Shown here: in pieces, positions 18,291 to 27,384 of the stretch
How positions within the stretch are numbered: the stretch's first letter is position 1
How the letters are laid out: every line of letters begins with the position of its first letter
Source of the DNA: a virus
DNA length: 64,000 nt
IMG/VR virus record: IMGVR_UViG_3300042453_005424
Span: 1 to 64,000 of that record
Reading direction: 5' to 3' (one strand)
Notes under the pieces: generated by a model
What the model was told of the DNA's origin: nothing
Databases searched by the model: none
Seen by the model: the letters and a program-made list of their open reading frames with translations, nothing else
Position numbers and translations under genes: made by a program

Positions 18291-20639
18291 TTATTTTGAT
18301 TTTTGTACTTTGTATTGTTTCAAGGAGGATAGCGTTATATTACCTGGAGATGGTTCAGATTCAGCTTTATTGCTATAATCTTTACCTAAAGGATTAGATT
18401 CCAAATTTTTAGGTTTTTCACCTTTAAAATAAAACTGCTCAAATTTTTCTTTTCCTGGGTATGGTAGGCTGCCATTGACTTCCTCTTCCTGCCAAGGTTG
18501 TAACGAGTATAAGCTTGAAGCTAAGTCTTCTTGCTGCGCCATAGTCATAGGTATAGCATCTTCTTGGTCACTTAACTGCCCGTATTGGTCGGATTTTAAA
18601 AACTTAAACTTCAGTTTTTCGACTTTTGATTCGTCTGTAAATATCGTCATTTTTAAAGGCTCTTTTTTAAATTCTTTTAGACTATCCAACATACCTTTAA
18701 ACATCTCGGTAGGTATAACACCTTTAAGAATATCTATAAAAGGACTATCTGTATCGTACATAACACCCAAGTTATCGTCTTTTTGACCAATATTAGTTCC
18801 AGATGAGCCGGCGACATTAACACTCTGACCAGCTATTAAGTTTAAACTTTTTGGTGTGTATATAATCAAAGATTCGTCGGTTATAAAATTTAATCGTTTA
18901 TCTGGGTAGAATGTAATATCTTTTTTGCAGCGGAGGTCGATATCTTTCATACTCTCGAATAAAATTTTATCTTTTGAGTGATTCAAGATTACTTTTTCTG
19001 CGAAATTATAAATACCTAATTTAGATTTAAGGATTATTCCACCTACTTTTTCAATCGCCATCGTTTCAGGGTCTGGCGTTCCTGGAGTATTCGAAGTACC
19101 TTCTGTTTGGAAAACAATTCCACCGTCTTTACTATAATAATAATGCGCATTTTTAGATTTGACTCTAAACCCTCCTTTTGTTGAAGAAAAATCGATGTCC
19201 CATTGCGAGGCTATGCTTACAAATCCGCCAGCTTTAACCACATTGTGTCTTAAAGGCTGGGATATCAAATCTTTAGCTGGCTGTAGATAAATATTTCCGC
19301 CTTCCATCACAATAGCAGAACTCCAGGCATCGCGAATTGCGATACCTCCGTTAGGCATAAGATATATCCCGGCAGTTCTAAGTTGGTATTCTTGAAGATC
19401 TAATTTTGTTTCTTTATCTATCGGACCGAATTCAGAAATTTTATTTTCTTTCCCGATAGAATCATTCACATAAAAATCTTTTTCATGCTTTTTAAAATTT
19501 TGATAATTAAGTTTTTCATTCACATATGCCACATAATCCCTAATTTGTAGCGCATATAAAAAAGGATTTCCTTTAAACTTGTGATCGTTTTTGAACTCAA
19601 ATTTTTCTTTTTCTTCGTACTCTAACGTGCGGGCGTCGTCTCCTTTTTTATCCTCAGGAAAAGCTATGCGATGAGGAACACGAATCCATTGCGTTTTTTC
19701 GATAAATACTTCTTTAACGCTGCGAAAATGCATTCCGCCGTCCGCACCTAAGTGAATGTCGCATAGTCCGGTATCAGGCGTACCTGGAGGCTTTAAATCG
19801 TTTTTACGTGTTTCTTGAGGGTCCGGGCGGACCACAAACAAGTGAAAAAAATCGCCTACACTACCTAAAAAAACTTTAAAGCGCTCAACAGCTTTTATAC
19901 GCTCATCCTCGGTAATCTTATAAAAATCTTTTTCATCGTCGGTAGTATGTGAGCCTTCTTTAGAAAAAGTTGGAGGTGTGGCATCCGAGTTTACACAGGG
20001 TTTTCCATATAATTCGCCTGTTTTATGTGTAGCTCCAAACTCACACATTAAGCGTTTTCCGTCGTGCCATATATTGTATTCTCCGAGAGCAGTATAATGC
20101 TGAAAATTATGGCTTATAATCCTCACCATATCATCTAATAAAAAACATTGTATTTGCGCTAATTCTGATGCCTTTAAATGAGCCATTTGCTGGTACAACC
20201 CGAGCAATACTCCGAATTCATTACCTAGCACATATTCTCCATCAACTACATCAGTTGATCTTCTATTATCGTTAATAGACTGGGTGTGCTCCACATGACC
20301 CATACGATTAGCTTGGTCATCTAATGTATTTTTTTGGCCTAGCGTTGCTCTAGATGGAAGAGAATCTACTTTGAGATTGTTTTGAGGTATGCCTCCAAGA
20401 ATATAACATGTAGTCCCTGTGTTTGGTACACATAGAACTCTAGCTCCGGGTTGCGGAAGGTTAGAGTCTTTGAATCCGAAAAACGCGGCCATTGAGCTAC
20501 TAATTAAAATTCCTTGCATCATATTTCCAGCATGCGGGGTATCTGACGAGGCGTATCCCTCAGGAGCGACTATAACTGTGTTCGATCCTGCGTTAGAAGT
20601 AATTACAACTGCAGTAAATAATGTAGGTGAAGAATTCAT
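18291..20639 (-). CDS. Spike-like virion protein with OB-fold and beta-helix character
   Basis: A 782-residue protein encoded between tail tube and chaperones. Residues about 10-90 look like a small beta barrel (V-I-V-A-P-E-G-Y, then Q-P-G-A-R-V-L-C-V, then Y-I-L-G-G-I), as in the OB domain of gpV/gp5-type spikes. Residues about 480-620 contain short repeated strands with S-K-L-G-I-Y-N-F, D-I-D-L-R-C-K-K-D-I-T-F and S-L-N-L-I-A-G-Q-S-V-N-V, similar to the triple-stranded beta-helix of VgrG/gp5 spikes. The C-terminus is charged and ends in Lys. A baseplate spike or shaft is the best guess; no lysozyme motif was seen. The location away from the hub gene is unusual. Confidence 0.5.
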   Translation of the reverse strand: MNSSPTLFTAVVITSNAGSNTVIVAPEGYASSDTPHAGNMMQGILISSSMAAFFGFKDSNLPQPGARVLCVPNTGTTCYILGGIPQNNLKVDSLPSRATLGQKNTLDDQANRMGHVEHTQSINDNRRSTDVVDGEYVLGNEFGVLLGLYQQMAHLKASELAQIQCFLLDDMVRIISHNFQHYTALGEYNIWHDGKRLMCEFGATHKTGELYGKPCVNSDATPPTFSKEGSHTTDDEKDFYKITEDERIKAVERFKVFLGSVGDFFHLFVVRPDPQETRKNDLKPPGTPDTGLCDIHLGADGGMHFRSVKEVFIEKTQWIRVPHRIAFPEDKKGDDARTLEYEEKEKFEFKNDHKFKGNPFLYALQIRDYVAYVNEKLNYQNFKKHEKDFYVNDSIGKENKISEFGPIDKETKLDLQEYQLRTAGIYLMPNGGIAIRDAWSSAIVMEGGNIYLQPAKDLISQPLRHNVVKAGGFVSIASQWDIDFSSTKGGFRVKSKNAHYYYSKDGGIVFQTEGTSNTPGTPDPETMAIEKVGGIILKSKLGIYNFAEKVILNHSKDKILFESMKDIDLRCKKDITFYPDKRLNFITDESLIIYTPKSLNLIAGQSVNVAGSSGTNIGQKDDNLGVMYDTDSPFIDILKGVIPTEMFKGMLDSLKEFKKEPLKMTIFTDESKVEKLKFKFLKSDQYGQLSDQEDAIPMTMAQQEDLASSLYSLQPWQEEEVNGSLPYPGKEKFEQFYFKGEKPKNLESNPLGKDYSNKAESEPSPGNITLSSLKQYKVQKSK

Positions 20640-20657
20640 TGTTTTTTTTTAGTATAT

Positions 20658-20698
20658 AAAAAAACCTCAGCCCTTAATATATAGGACTGAGGTTTTTT
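20658..20698 (-). terminator. Rho-independent terminator after tail tube gene
   Basis: A hairpin with stem CCTCAG/CTGAGG (20665-20670 with 20687-20692), extended by a CCT/AGG inner stem, is flanked by an A-run on one side and a T-run on the other. It can work in both orientations. On the minus strand it lies 25 bp after the tail tube gene, so it would end or attenuate that transcript before the spike-like gene, leaving the tube in excess. Confidence 0.8.
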
Positions 20699-20722
20699 AT
20701 CAAGAAAATATACTGAAATATA

Positions 20723-21151
20723 TTATGCAGATAACTGAAGGAACTCGATGGTTACATTATCCATAACAGTCAAGCCTTCTGCTTCTGCTTGTACTTGGAA
20801 TTGTGTTACTATACAACCTGTAGCGGTGAGTGTTGTAGAAGCTCCGCCGCCGCAGCCGCCAGCCATAGCAAATGTGAGAGTTCCCGGCTCGCACGCTTTC
20901 CATCCAGGGCTACTGAACAGCTCGCTAGAATTTGTCGTAAGCAATCTAGCTATAGTTATTTGCCCGACAGGCATAGTGGCCCATATGGCTGCGACTCTAT
21001 TTCCAATAGTACGTCTGCGATTTATTTGCTGCGCGTAGTTAATACTGATCTGGACAGCTCCTGTTACAATTCCACCCCAGTTAATGGTGCATTTATCTGC
21101 TGTGATTGGTGTTGCGATGTCTTGATCTTTATATCCAAATAGGTCGGCCAT
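20723..21151 (-). CDS. Tail tube protein
   Basis: A 142-residue protein with the size, composition and location of a contractile-tail tube subunit. The N-terminal part has T-P-I-T-A-D-K-C-T-I-N-W-G-G, then A-V-Q-I-S-I-N-Y-x-Q-Q-I-N-R-R-R, then G-Q-I-T-I-A-R-L-L; the C-terminal half has alternating beta strands (Q-F-Q-V-Q-A-E-A-E-G-L-T-V-M-D-N-V-T-I-E-F). The gene has its own promoter candidate upstream and a strong hairpin terminator downstream, as expected for a highly abundant protein. It is three genes downstream of the sheath. The start is AT-rich with no strong Shine-Dalgarno. Confidence 0.7.
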   Translation of the reverse strand: MADLFGYKDQDIATPITADKCTINWGGIVTGAVQISINYAQQINRRRTIGNRVAAIWATMPVGQITIARLLTTNSSELFSSPGWKACEPGTLTFAMAGGCGGGASTTLTATGCIVTQFQVQAEAEGLTVMDNVTIEFLQLSA

Positions 21152-21180
21152 ATATTTATTCTAGTTAAGGTTATGTATAT

Positions 21181-21209
21181 AGTTTATGAAATTTTCTCTA
21201 CCCTTGCAA
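21181..21209 (-). promoter_or_regulatory. Sigma-70-like promoter candidate for tail tube
   Basis: On the minus strand, TTGCAA (21209-21204) and TAAACT (21186-21181) are separated by 17 bp. The -10 edge is 29 bp before the tube start. The -35 is identical to the one before the sheath gene. Confidence 0.5.
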
Positions 21210-21226
21210 GTTTATTTGTTGTTTAT

Positions 21227-21427
21227 TTAAAGTAATCCTAACGATTTTGCTATTTCATCAAAGCTAGCGTCTTCGCCTTTAGTATACCTTATCCAGCCTT
21301 GTCCTTCTCCAACTATTCTATATATTGTATTAGGCTTTCCGTCAGGAGAAAAAATTAAAACCCCTGTAGCTTTATCAGTATTTAATAATGCAGGTTCTCT
21401 AAAATCTCCAGTTACTATAACTTTCAT
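21227..21427 (-). CDS. Small hypothetical protein
   Basis: A 66-residue protein, probably beta strands at the start (K-V-I-V-T-G-D-F-R) and a short helix at the end (S-F-D-E-I-A-K-S-L-G-L-L). Its start overlaps the stop of the upstream 78-residue gene by 1 bp, so the two small genes are coupled. It sits between the sheath and the tube. Family not recognised. Confidence 0.55.
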   Translation of the reverse strand: MKVIVTGDFREPALLNTDKATGVLIFSPDGKPNTIYRIVGEGQGWIRYTKGEDASFDEIAKSLGLL

Positions 21428-21663
21428 TATAATCGAATTTTTTTCTTTGCTGCTCTCATTCTGTCATCTATAATTTCATGTTTTAACATATTGGCTAAAA
21501 TACCTACAGTAGTCGGGTCGTTTGTTTTTTCTGTAGGGAAAGTTTCGAATAACTTTCCAGCCTCGGAATGCTCCATGGCTCTTTTATATATATGGGCTGT
21601 CTGTTCGGTAGACAGCCCATATTCATTAGCGTAAGTTATGAACCCGGCTTCGAAAGCGGTCAT
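21427..21663 (-). CDS. Small protein with the GFxxRA-type helical module
   Basis: A 78-residue helical protein. Residues about 4-29 (F-E-A-G-F-I-T-Y-A-N-E-Y-G-L-S-T-E-Q-T-A) match the recurrent module F-x-x-G-F-x-x-x-A-x-x-x-G seen in several other proteins of this window. A Shine-Dalgarno (AAGGAG) lies about 9 bp before the ATG at 21663, stronger than for most neighbours. It lies 13 bp downstream of the sheath gene. Function unknown. Confidence 0.6.
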   Translation of the reverse strand: MTAFEAGFITYANEYGLSTEQTAHIYKRAMEHSEAGKLFETFPTEKTNDPTTVGILANMLKHEIIDDRMRAAKKKIRL

Positions 21664-21676
21664 ACTTTATGTCTCC

Positions 21677-24600
21677 TTAGACGATAAGCTTGAGGTTGAT
21701 GTAGTTCATCGGGTAAGGAACATTCAGTCTAACCTCTACATCAATTCTATCTTTATAGGTAGCATTTTGCTCAAGTCTTAAAATGTCATCTTTTGGAACA
21801 AAACTGACCAACTGGTTACCTGCTCTATATGTCCAGGTATTTGTCGCTCTAAAATTAAGCTGAGAGACAATAGCGGCGCGCACAACAACCAAGTTTTCTG
21901 GGTTGATGTTGAATCTGCCGATAAAAGGCTCAAGTGTAGCCTTCAGAGCATAACTGATCGAGTCTACGTTGGTAGTGATTGAATCTTCTGAAGTATTCAA
22001 ACTACGTTCATCAGTCGTCAACTGGTGGCGAACATAAGGCGTAGCCCCGACCACTTCTTGCGTGATCAGCCATATACCTTGCTCAGCCATCACGTTCAGC
22101 TCATCTTGAGTAAATTCAAGAACAACTTTGGATAAATCATCAGCTCCGAGATATTCTGTGTTAGTTAACCCTTGATGGGGCACAACACCAGACCTAAGCC
22201 CTGCAAGCCCTGCGGCTGCAAAATAACCCTGCTTGACGACGTTTCCGTACTTAAATGTGTCAGGGAAAACACAACGCACACGACGGTTATTGTATTCACC
22301 TCCGATAAGAGCAACATTATTGGCTCTTTCGGACCTTGTGTACATTCTAACTATTTGAACTTTGGTTAATGTACCTATCGCAGCCGGGAGCGGCTTGGTG
22401 ATAGTGAATGATGTTTGTGTGCGAACTGTATCGATAACAAATTCGTCATAAATCATCTTACCGTCAGGATTTAATCTAAAGTTCATGCGAAGACGATCGT
22501 TCGGGCGAATTCCGTCTTCTATGAAGGTTGCGTCGGGCACAGAAACAAGCTTGTATTGTATTCCTCCAACTGCGGGGTCATCTCCTACAGTAGCTTGATA
22601 CGGAGAACCATCTTCTTTCAAGTCATAAAGAACTTTAGAAGCCTCGTCTTTTACAGAAAGCCATGCAATTCTCCAGCGGCCTACCTCCGGAGTACTGTAG
22701 GCATTAACGTGCGAAACAACAGCGTCCTGGATAGGTCTATCGAATGTCATAGGAACAAAGCTATAAACTTTGTTGCTTTTTTCAGAGATCTTGATTGCCT
22801 TAGTGTAGCCGTTCAGGTCATTCGACTCAACACCGATAAAGTAAACCAGCATGTTGCTCGCATTCAAAACAGCGTCGTATACACCCTGGGCAAGCGGGTT
22901 GTCTGGGTGTACTGTGCCAAGCTTTGTGGTAACTTCTGCAAGGCTGCGAACCGAGTCGATAGCGTTTACATTATCTTGTAACAAATCTCGGTGCTCTACA
23001 AATAAGCTGGCTTTTGCTACAGGTAACCGAACCGGCGTACCAGCGTCTGTAAGCCTGTTATCATAGCTGGTAATTCCTCCGTTAATCGTTATATAGTTGT
23101 TATCAAGAACCCAGTTGGATGTCATCGTGACTAGATCTCGTGTAGCTGGAATCTGGATAGATTTCTGTACCACGAAAAGCTTGACTGTGTGCGACGTAGC
23201 GATAGACACCATCGCGTCAGGCATATCAGCAGAAAAGTCTACAACTCTTACACGACCCAGCTTTTCAGCCGTAACAGGAATGTAGTATGTGTCACCTGCG
23301 ATTAAACCCCCGTTGTTAGACCCTGCAGCGAATTTACCGGTTACACCAAAACTTCCAACATTGAATGCAGTGTTAAGCTGCGGGAGAACCGCAGAAGAAG
23401 TATCGATATCTGACGCAGTAATAACAATTCTTGCACATGTTTCAAAATTACCTGCCACAGGATCATAAAAAGCTCCACCTCTTTCGACTGTGAGCTTATA
23501 ATACATATCAGAAGGCCCTGTGTAGCCTCTAAGAGGATCAGCAGCAGCAGCTACAGGGTTAACCTGGGTAACTGCAGCTGTAACCTCAAGAGTCCACTTT
23601 GTACCTAAAGTAAAATTAGTGGTTCCTGTGAAATCTAACTTTACATTATTCAGGTTAAAATTATCTATGATAAGTTCGTCCGCCGCGTCGAGAGAAAGGT
23701 TGGTTCTTTCGATAAAAGCAAGGCTTTCGGACGAAACATTGAACCTTGCGTCAGCCAAATTTCCGCCAACTATAACTTCAATAGTATACTTGTCTGCTAA
23801 AATATTTCTACTGTTATAGCCTACATAAGCTGTAGAGGAGTTAGCCACAGTGACACCAGTAACGCTTCCTGTTCCTGGAACAAGCACAGGCGCGGCGCTA
23901 AAGCTTGCGGCCTGAGCAGCTGTATTATTAGCGTCATTGTATACCCCCTCAACAAAATAAGGGAGAGTTGTTCCTGTAGCTACACTCGCGTTCAAAACAA
24001 TGGCAGTATTGCTCAGACGAGCTAAAATTTTACGCACACCTCGCCCGCCGATAGTGATAAATTTTCCAACCATAGCCTCAGTGAATACCGCTGAAGCTGA
24101 TGTAAATGTAGTTGACCCGTTGGCTACACCATCGTTACCAGCCTCAAGTTCTCTACCGATTGTGGATGCCAGCGAAGCATCTTCTTTAGCTGTGTCTGCT
24201 CGAAGCGCTGTGATTTTACCCCGCACTGTGTTGCCGAGGTTATCGGTAACTTCTATGATATCGTTTAAAGAAACATCGCGACCACTAAAATAATTGGACC
24301 TGCTGTACCCATTGGCTGTTTTGAGCACCGCACTAGTAAAACGAATTTTATTTGTGTATTTCTGCCCTGTAGGTCCGCTTAAAAGAGCCACATCATCTGC
24401 GTGAGTGGCGTTAGACCCTAAATCAGGATTAGGAAAATATTGAGCTTCAACAGCTTCAGCATAAACTTTTGTATAATCCGGGTCCACAAGACCTCCTGCA
24501 GGAACATTAGGCACGTCGTAAGTTGTATCTACGTCAGGAAGATAACTATTTCCTGTAGCTAAATACGCACCATTATATGTTTTTGGTGCAGTGAAAGGCT

Positions 24601-24730
24601 TTTCTGAAGCTTCACTATAACGAGTTAATGAAAACTGAGGCCCAAGAATAAACGCGGGAAGCGGAAACTCTCTGAATACCGGTAGTTGAGTGAACTCTTG
24701 CTGAATTAAGACTCTTGGTGTGATGTACAT
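21677..24730 (-). CDS. Contractile tail sheath protein
   Basis: A 1017-residue protein whose C-terminal 130 residues are typical of tail sheaths: a T-D-E-R-S-L-N-T-S-E-D-S-I-T-T-N segment, then A-L-K-A-T-L-E-P-F-I-G-R-F-N-I, then the final D-R-I-D-V-E-V-R-L-N-V-P-Y-P-M-N. The N-terminus (V-L-I-Q-Q-E-F-T-Q-L-P) is also sheath-like. It is longer than the usual 400-700 residues, with large beta-rich inserted domains (residues about 150-700) that probably face outward. The gene has a promoter candidate and a strong AGGAGA ribosome-binding site. It establishes that the tail is contractile. Confidence 0.88.
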   Translation of the reverse strand: MYITPRVLIQQEFTQLPVFREFPLPAFILGPQFSLTRYSEASEKPFTAPKTYNGAYLATGNSYLPDVDTTYDVPNVPAGGLVDPDYTKVYAEAVEAQYFPNPDLGSNATHADDVALLSGPTGQKYTNKIRFTSAVLKTANGYSRSNYFSGRDVSLNDIIEVTDNLGNTVRGKITALRADTAKEDASLASTIGRELEAGNDGVANGSTTFTSASAVFTEAMVGKFITIGGRGVRKILARLSNTAIVLNASVATGTTLPYFVEGVYNDANNTAAQAASFSAAPVLVPGTGSVTGVTVANSSTAYVGYNSRNILADKYTIEVIVGGNLADARFNVSSESLAFIERTNLSLDAADELIIDNFNLNNVKLDFTGTTNFTLGTKWTLEVTAAVTQVNPVAAAADPLRGYTGPSDMYYKLTVERGGAFYDPVAGNFETCARIVITASDIDTSSAVLPQLNTAFNVGSFGVTGKFAAGSNNGGLIAGDTYYIPVTAEKLGRVRVVDFSADMPDAMVSIATSHTVKLFVVQKSIQIPATRDLVTMTSNWVLDNNYITINGGITSYDNRLTDAGTPVRLPVAKASLFVEHRDLLQDNVNAIDSVRSLAEVTTKLGTVHPDNPLAQGVYDAVLNASNMLVYFIGVESNDLNGYTKAIKISEKSNKVYSFVPMTFDRPIQDAVVSHVNAYSTPEVGRWRIAWLSVKDEASKVLYDLKEDGSPYQATVGDDPAVGGIQYKLVSVPDATFIEDGIRPNDRLRMNFRLNPDGKMIYDEFVIDTVRTQTSFTITKPLPAAIGTLTKVQIVRMYTRSERANNVALIGGEYNNRRVRCVFPDTFKYGNVVKQGYFAAAGLAGLRSGVVPHQGLTNTEYLGADDLSKVVLEFTQDELNVMAEQGIWLITQEVVGATPYVRHQLTTDERSLNTSEDSITTNVDSISYALKATLEPFIGRFNINPENLVVVRAAIVSQLNFRATNTWTYRAGNQLVSFVPKDDILRLEQNATYKDRIDVEVRLNVPYPMNYINLKLIV

Positions 24731-24770
24731 ATTATTTATTTCTCCTGAATGTATTTTTTATACTTAATTA

Positions 24771-24799
24771 ATTTTAGGTTAAATCGATTGCGTTTGCAA
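24771..24799 (-). promoter_or_regulatory. Sigma-70-like promoter candidate for sheath
   Basis: Minus strand: TTGCAA (24799-24794), 17 bp, TAAAAT (24776-24771), 40 bp before the sheath ATG. The gap between genes is otherwise empty. Confidence 0.6.
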
Positions 24800-24813
24800 C
24801 ACATAAATAAACT

Positions 24814-25512
24814 TTATTGCTGCTCCAACGGTTGCTCCGAGCAACTCGTAAAAACTGTATGTGTAATTGTTTTTATCTTCAAATGGTCACCCTTGATCAC
24901 TGTGCCTAGGTCAAATACTGCTTGTAAAGTAATATTAACAACAAAATGATCCTTGCTTTCTAAGTATAGCATAGGAGGATCTATAGTGAGTAGCTTAAAT
25001 TGGCGTAAACAAAAATCTTTTTTAATAATCTCCTGGTATCTAAAGAATATTTTGAAAACATACTCAGCCATTTGTTCTGCAAATCCAACGTTAGTGGCAA
25101 CCACAGATAAATTAACAGGCATGGTTATTATCGCGAATCGCGCCTTTTCTGATTCTTTCGCGTTAATACCTATTAATTGATTTATTGTCGGAAACGTATA
25201 CACTCCTTGCCCGCGTGAAACATATATCGCAGGTCGCTTTTGTATCACAGAATCTTTATAGTGATAAGCTATCTCAATAGCTATACCTGATTTAGTTTCA
25301 TCTAAATCATAAGTTTGAGAAAACACATACCCTTCTTTTTGTGGGGAGTTCTCGAGCATATAATTTTTCACTATCTCATAGCAAATATTTTGCACAGTCC
25401 ACGGGGTTAATACCATCACTCGTTTATCTGCCAAATATTTTTCACGCTCATCAATATTGAGATAAGCTATATCTGGCGATCCGCAGTATTGTTTATTTAA
25501 TGGGTCAGACAT
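24814..25512 (-). CDS. Neck/tail-completion protein candidate
   Basis: A 232-residue protein encoded between capsid and sheath. It has a central part with S-R-G-Q-G-V-Y-T-F-P-T-I-N-Q-L and a helix (A-E-Q-M-A-E-Y-V-F-K-I-F-F-R-Y-Q), followed by beta strands. This gene order (capsid, connectors, sheath) is where tail terminator or neck proteins lie in myoviruses, so that role is inferred. No catalytic or membrane feature was seen. Confidence 0.55.
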   Translation of the reverse strand: MSDPLNKQYCGSPDIAYLNIDEREKYLADKRVMVLTPWTVQNICYEIVKNYMLENSPQKEGYVFSQTYDLDETKSGIAIEIAYHYKDSVIQKRPAIYVSRGQGVYTFPTINQLIGINAKESEKARFAIITMPVNLSVVATNVGFAEQMAEYVFKIFFRYQEIIKKDFCLRQFKLLTIDPPMLYLESKDHFVVNITLQAVFDLGTVIKGDHLKIKTITHTVFTSCSEQPLEQQ

Positions 25513-25519
25513 AATTTTC

Positions 25520-26332
25520 TTACACTGTAGGTATAGGTATGGAATATATTGTGTCCGTGGGAGCTATTAAACGCAAAGTAACTTTCTGAATAACTGTTAT
25601 GCTAGTCCCTGGAAAAGATTTATATGCTTTCGACATAACACTATACCTAGAACCGTCGTCTGCATCGCACACAACGTCTCTAACTTCTAACATAGGAAAT
25701 CCCGGAAATTTTGCTAAAAAATCGAAAGTTTCTTTTACCCCTATTCCCTCTCTGTCTAATTGGCGATCTTGAGAGCTATTTTCAAAATAAAAAGCGCACG
25801 GAGCAGGATTAAAATATCCTCCATCCAATCCGACGCCATAATCTTCTTCTTTAGTGTCGGACAACGGTACACCAGAAACAGGATCCAAATTTTTAGCAAT
25901 TCTAGCCGGAGCTTTTCCGTAACTTTTCCGTTTCAACAACCAGCCTTTTTGCCCTGCATATCTGCAAGCCAGAAGCTCTTTCCGTATTATTTCTGCAGCC
26001 ATAGCATACTTGCGTAATTCTACTTTATGCGCCCCGAATGAAATTGCTTTAGAACAGTGCGTTTGACCATCTCCAGTGTATAAAATTACTCGGTAATAAT
26101 AACTCTGTCCCCATGACTGCTTCAAATTAAAATCGTCTATCGCATAAAATACATCACCTAAGTTATTCTTAACCGCGATCAATTCTGAAAAATCTGCAGT
26201 TTGTGATATTTCAAGCGAAAAATTATATGGGCGCTCCCCACGAAAAAATGGGTCCAATTCCCATTGTACCATGTGCCCATTAATATAATCAGGGATCATG
26301 GTGACTGTTTTGAATACTTTCTGAGCACTCAT
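25520..26332 (-). CDS. Neck-region structural protein
   Basis: A 270-residue protein. Residues about 20-95 resemble a fibronectin-like beta domain (W-E-L-D-P, then F-S-L-E-I-S-Q-T, then Y-Y-Y-R-V-I-L-Y-T-G-D-G). A helix follows with L-R-K-Y-A-M-A-A-E-I-I-R-K-E. The remainder contains L-D-P-V-S-G-V-P-L and a C-terminal beta part. Position suggests a neck or joining protein. I have no firm family name. Confidence 0.55.
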   Translation of the reverse strand: MSAQKVFKTVTMIPDYINGHMVQWELDPFFRGERPYNFSLEISQTADFSELIAVKNNLGDVFYAIDDFNLKQSWGQSYYYRVILYTGDGQTHCSKAISFGAHKVELRKYAMAAEIIRKELLACRYAGQKGWLLKRKSYGKAPARIAKNLDPVSGVPLSDTKEEDYGVGLDGGYFNPAPCAFYFENSSQDRQLDREGIGVKETFDFLAKFPGFPMLEVRDVVCDADDGSRYSVMSKAYKSFPGTSITVIQKVTLRLIAPTDTIYSIPIPTV

Positions 26333-26337
26333 TCGAA

Positions 26338-26565
26338 TTATTTACCTTTTAAAAATTTAGCTGCGCCCTCGGCAATAATAAAATTAGGTATAGCTACTTT
26401 GAGTGTTTTCATAGCTATGCTATATGCTCCGTCAGTAACTATTTTTTTTGCTTTGTTTTTAAATAATCTCCATCTGATATGCGATACTAATCTTTTATTG
26501 GATGGTGCGAGCTGAAGCGCCCGAATCATTCTATTGTAGTCATTTATTATAGGAGATTGTTCCAT
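26338..26565 (-). CDS. Small hypothetical neck-region protein
   Basis: A 75-residue, very basic protein (many Lys and Arg) with two predicted helices; the second (P-N-F-I-I-A-E-G-A-A-K-F-L-K) is amphipathic. It lies 5 bp before the 270-residue gene and 14 bp after the 148-residue gene in the connector block. Function unknown. Confidence 0.5.
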   Translation of the reverse strand: MEQSPIINDYNRMIRALQLAPSNKRLVSHIRWRLFKNKAKKIVTDGAYSIAMKTLKVAIPNFIIAEGAAKFLKGK

Positions 26566-26579
26566 GGAAATTATATAGC

Positions 26580-27026
26580 TTAAAACCTACGCCTATGTAT
26601 ATATTCAGAATGCACCGTCCCGTATATTTGAGCGATATTTTGGTTTATTTTGATTTGCTGACCTAATTCTTTAAAGTCTTCTTGTAAGCTTTGAGCTAGA
26701 GATGCGAATATCTGGGCTTTATCCTTGTCGTTTATCTGCACCCCGTCAGCAGCATAACTTAAGCTATTCGCCGCTTCGTTTATTGCCCCGGAGCGCAATA
26801 AATATGCCGCAGAGCCTAGCAATAAAAGAGAGCGAAATGGAAATGTCTCTACCGTATACATAAACCCTGAAGGCGGGTTCATTAAATTATAATAATCCAC
26901 AGTATTAATCATAGCTTGCTCGATCATTTCAGGCGTGAATCTAATCCCGAGCAACAAAGGATTCATCTCTTCACGGTCTTGTATAAAAAGACGTATTTCT
27001 TCGCTAGTTAATATTGGCGCAGCCAT
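26580..27026 (-). CDS. Head-tail connector candidate
   Basis: A 148-residue helical protein. It starts with L-T-S-E-E-I-R-L-F-I-Q-D and continues with F-T-P-E-M-I-E-Q-A-M-I-N-T-V-D-Y-Y-N, followed by a hydrophobic helix (R-S-L-L-L-L-G-S-A-A-Y-L-L-R-S) and long helices. This all-helical layout and the position between capsid and tail resemble head-completion or adaptor proteins. The family is inferred, not proven. Confidence 0.55.
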   Translation of the reverse strand: MAAPILTSEEIRLFIQDREEMNPLLLGIRFTPEMIEQAMINTVDYYNLMNPPSGFMYTVETFPFRSLLLLGSAAYLLRSGAINEAANSLSYAADGVQINDKDKAQIFASLAQSLQEDFKELGQQIKINQNIAQIYGTVHSEYIHRRRF

Positions 27027-27043
27027 AATATTTAAAATATAAA

Positions 27044-27322
27044 TTAAAGTTTTGTTGCTTTGATCGGTTTGGCTGGAGCGGGGGCAGAGGCTCCTGTTGT
27101 TGTAGCTGCAGTGCTTTTTCCTACAGTAGCATTGTTGCTAGGTTTAGGAAAATTTCCTTCTCTAGGGGCAGGAGCACCTGAAATAACAGGTGCTGTTTCG
27201 ATGTTAGATGGTGTTCCTCCTACACCACCTACATCTTTAGAAGGATAATTAGGCTGAATTACCATACTTGTTTTTTTCAAAAAAATATCAAATTCTTCGA
27301 GTATATTTTCCGATGTATCCAT
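27044..27322 (-). CDS. Small Pro/Ala-rich protein at head of neck operon
   Basis: A 92-residue protein: about 25 ordered residues (E-E-F-D-I-F-L-K-K-T) followed by a disordered Pro/Ala/Thr/Gly-rich tail. It is the first gene after the capsid terminator and has the best-matching promoter of the window directly upstream, with only 7 bp between the -10 box and the ATG. It may act as a linker or be a leader for the neck genes. Function unknown. Confidence 0.5.
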   Translation of the reverse strand: MDTSENILEEFDIFLKKTSMVIQPNYPSKDVGGVGGTPSNIETAPVISGAPAPREGNFPKPSNNATVGKSTAATTTGASAPAPAKPIKATKL

Positions 27323-27329
27323 AATTTAA

Positions 27330-27358
27330 ATTATATATCCAAAAGAAATTTATAGCAA
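27330..27358 (-). promoter_or_regulatory. Strong sigma-70-like promoter for neck operon
   Basis: Minus strand: TTGCTA (27358-27353), 17 bp, TATAAT (27335-27330), a perfect -10 box. Only 7 bp separate it from the ATG of the 92-residue gene, so the transcript would be leaderless or nearly so. Confidence 0.65.
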
Positions 27359-27378
27359 GAGGCATACTGCCTCTTTTT
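27359..27378 (+). terminator. Plus-strand hairpin terminator candidate
   Basis: Stem GAGGCA/TGCCTC with a 3-nt loop, followed by five T on the plus strand. It abuts the -35 element of the minus-strand promoter. No plus-strand gene precedes it, so it may block antisense transcription or be incidental. Confidence 0.5.
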
Positions 27379-27384
27379 AAATAG

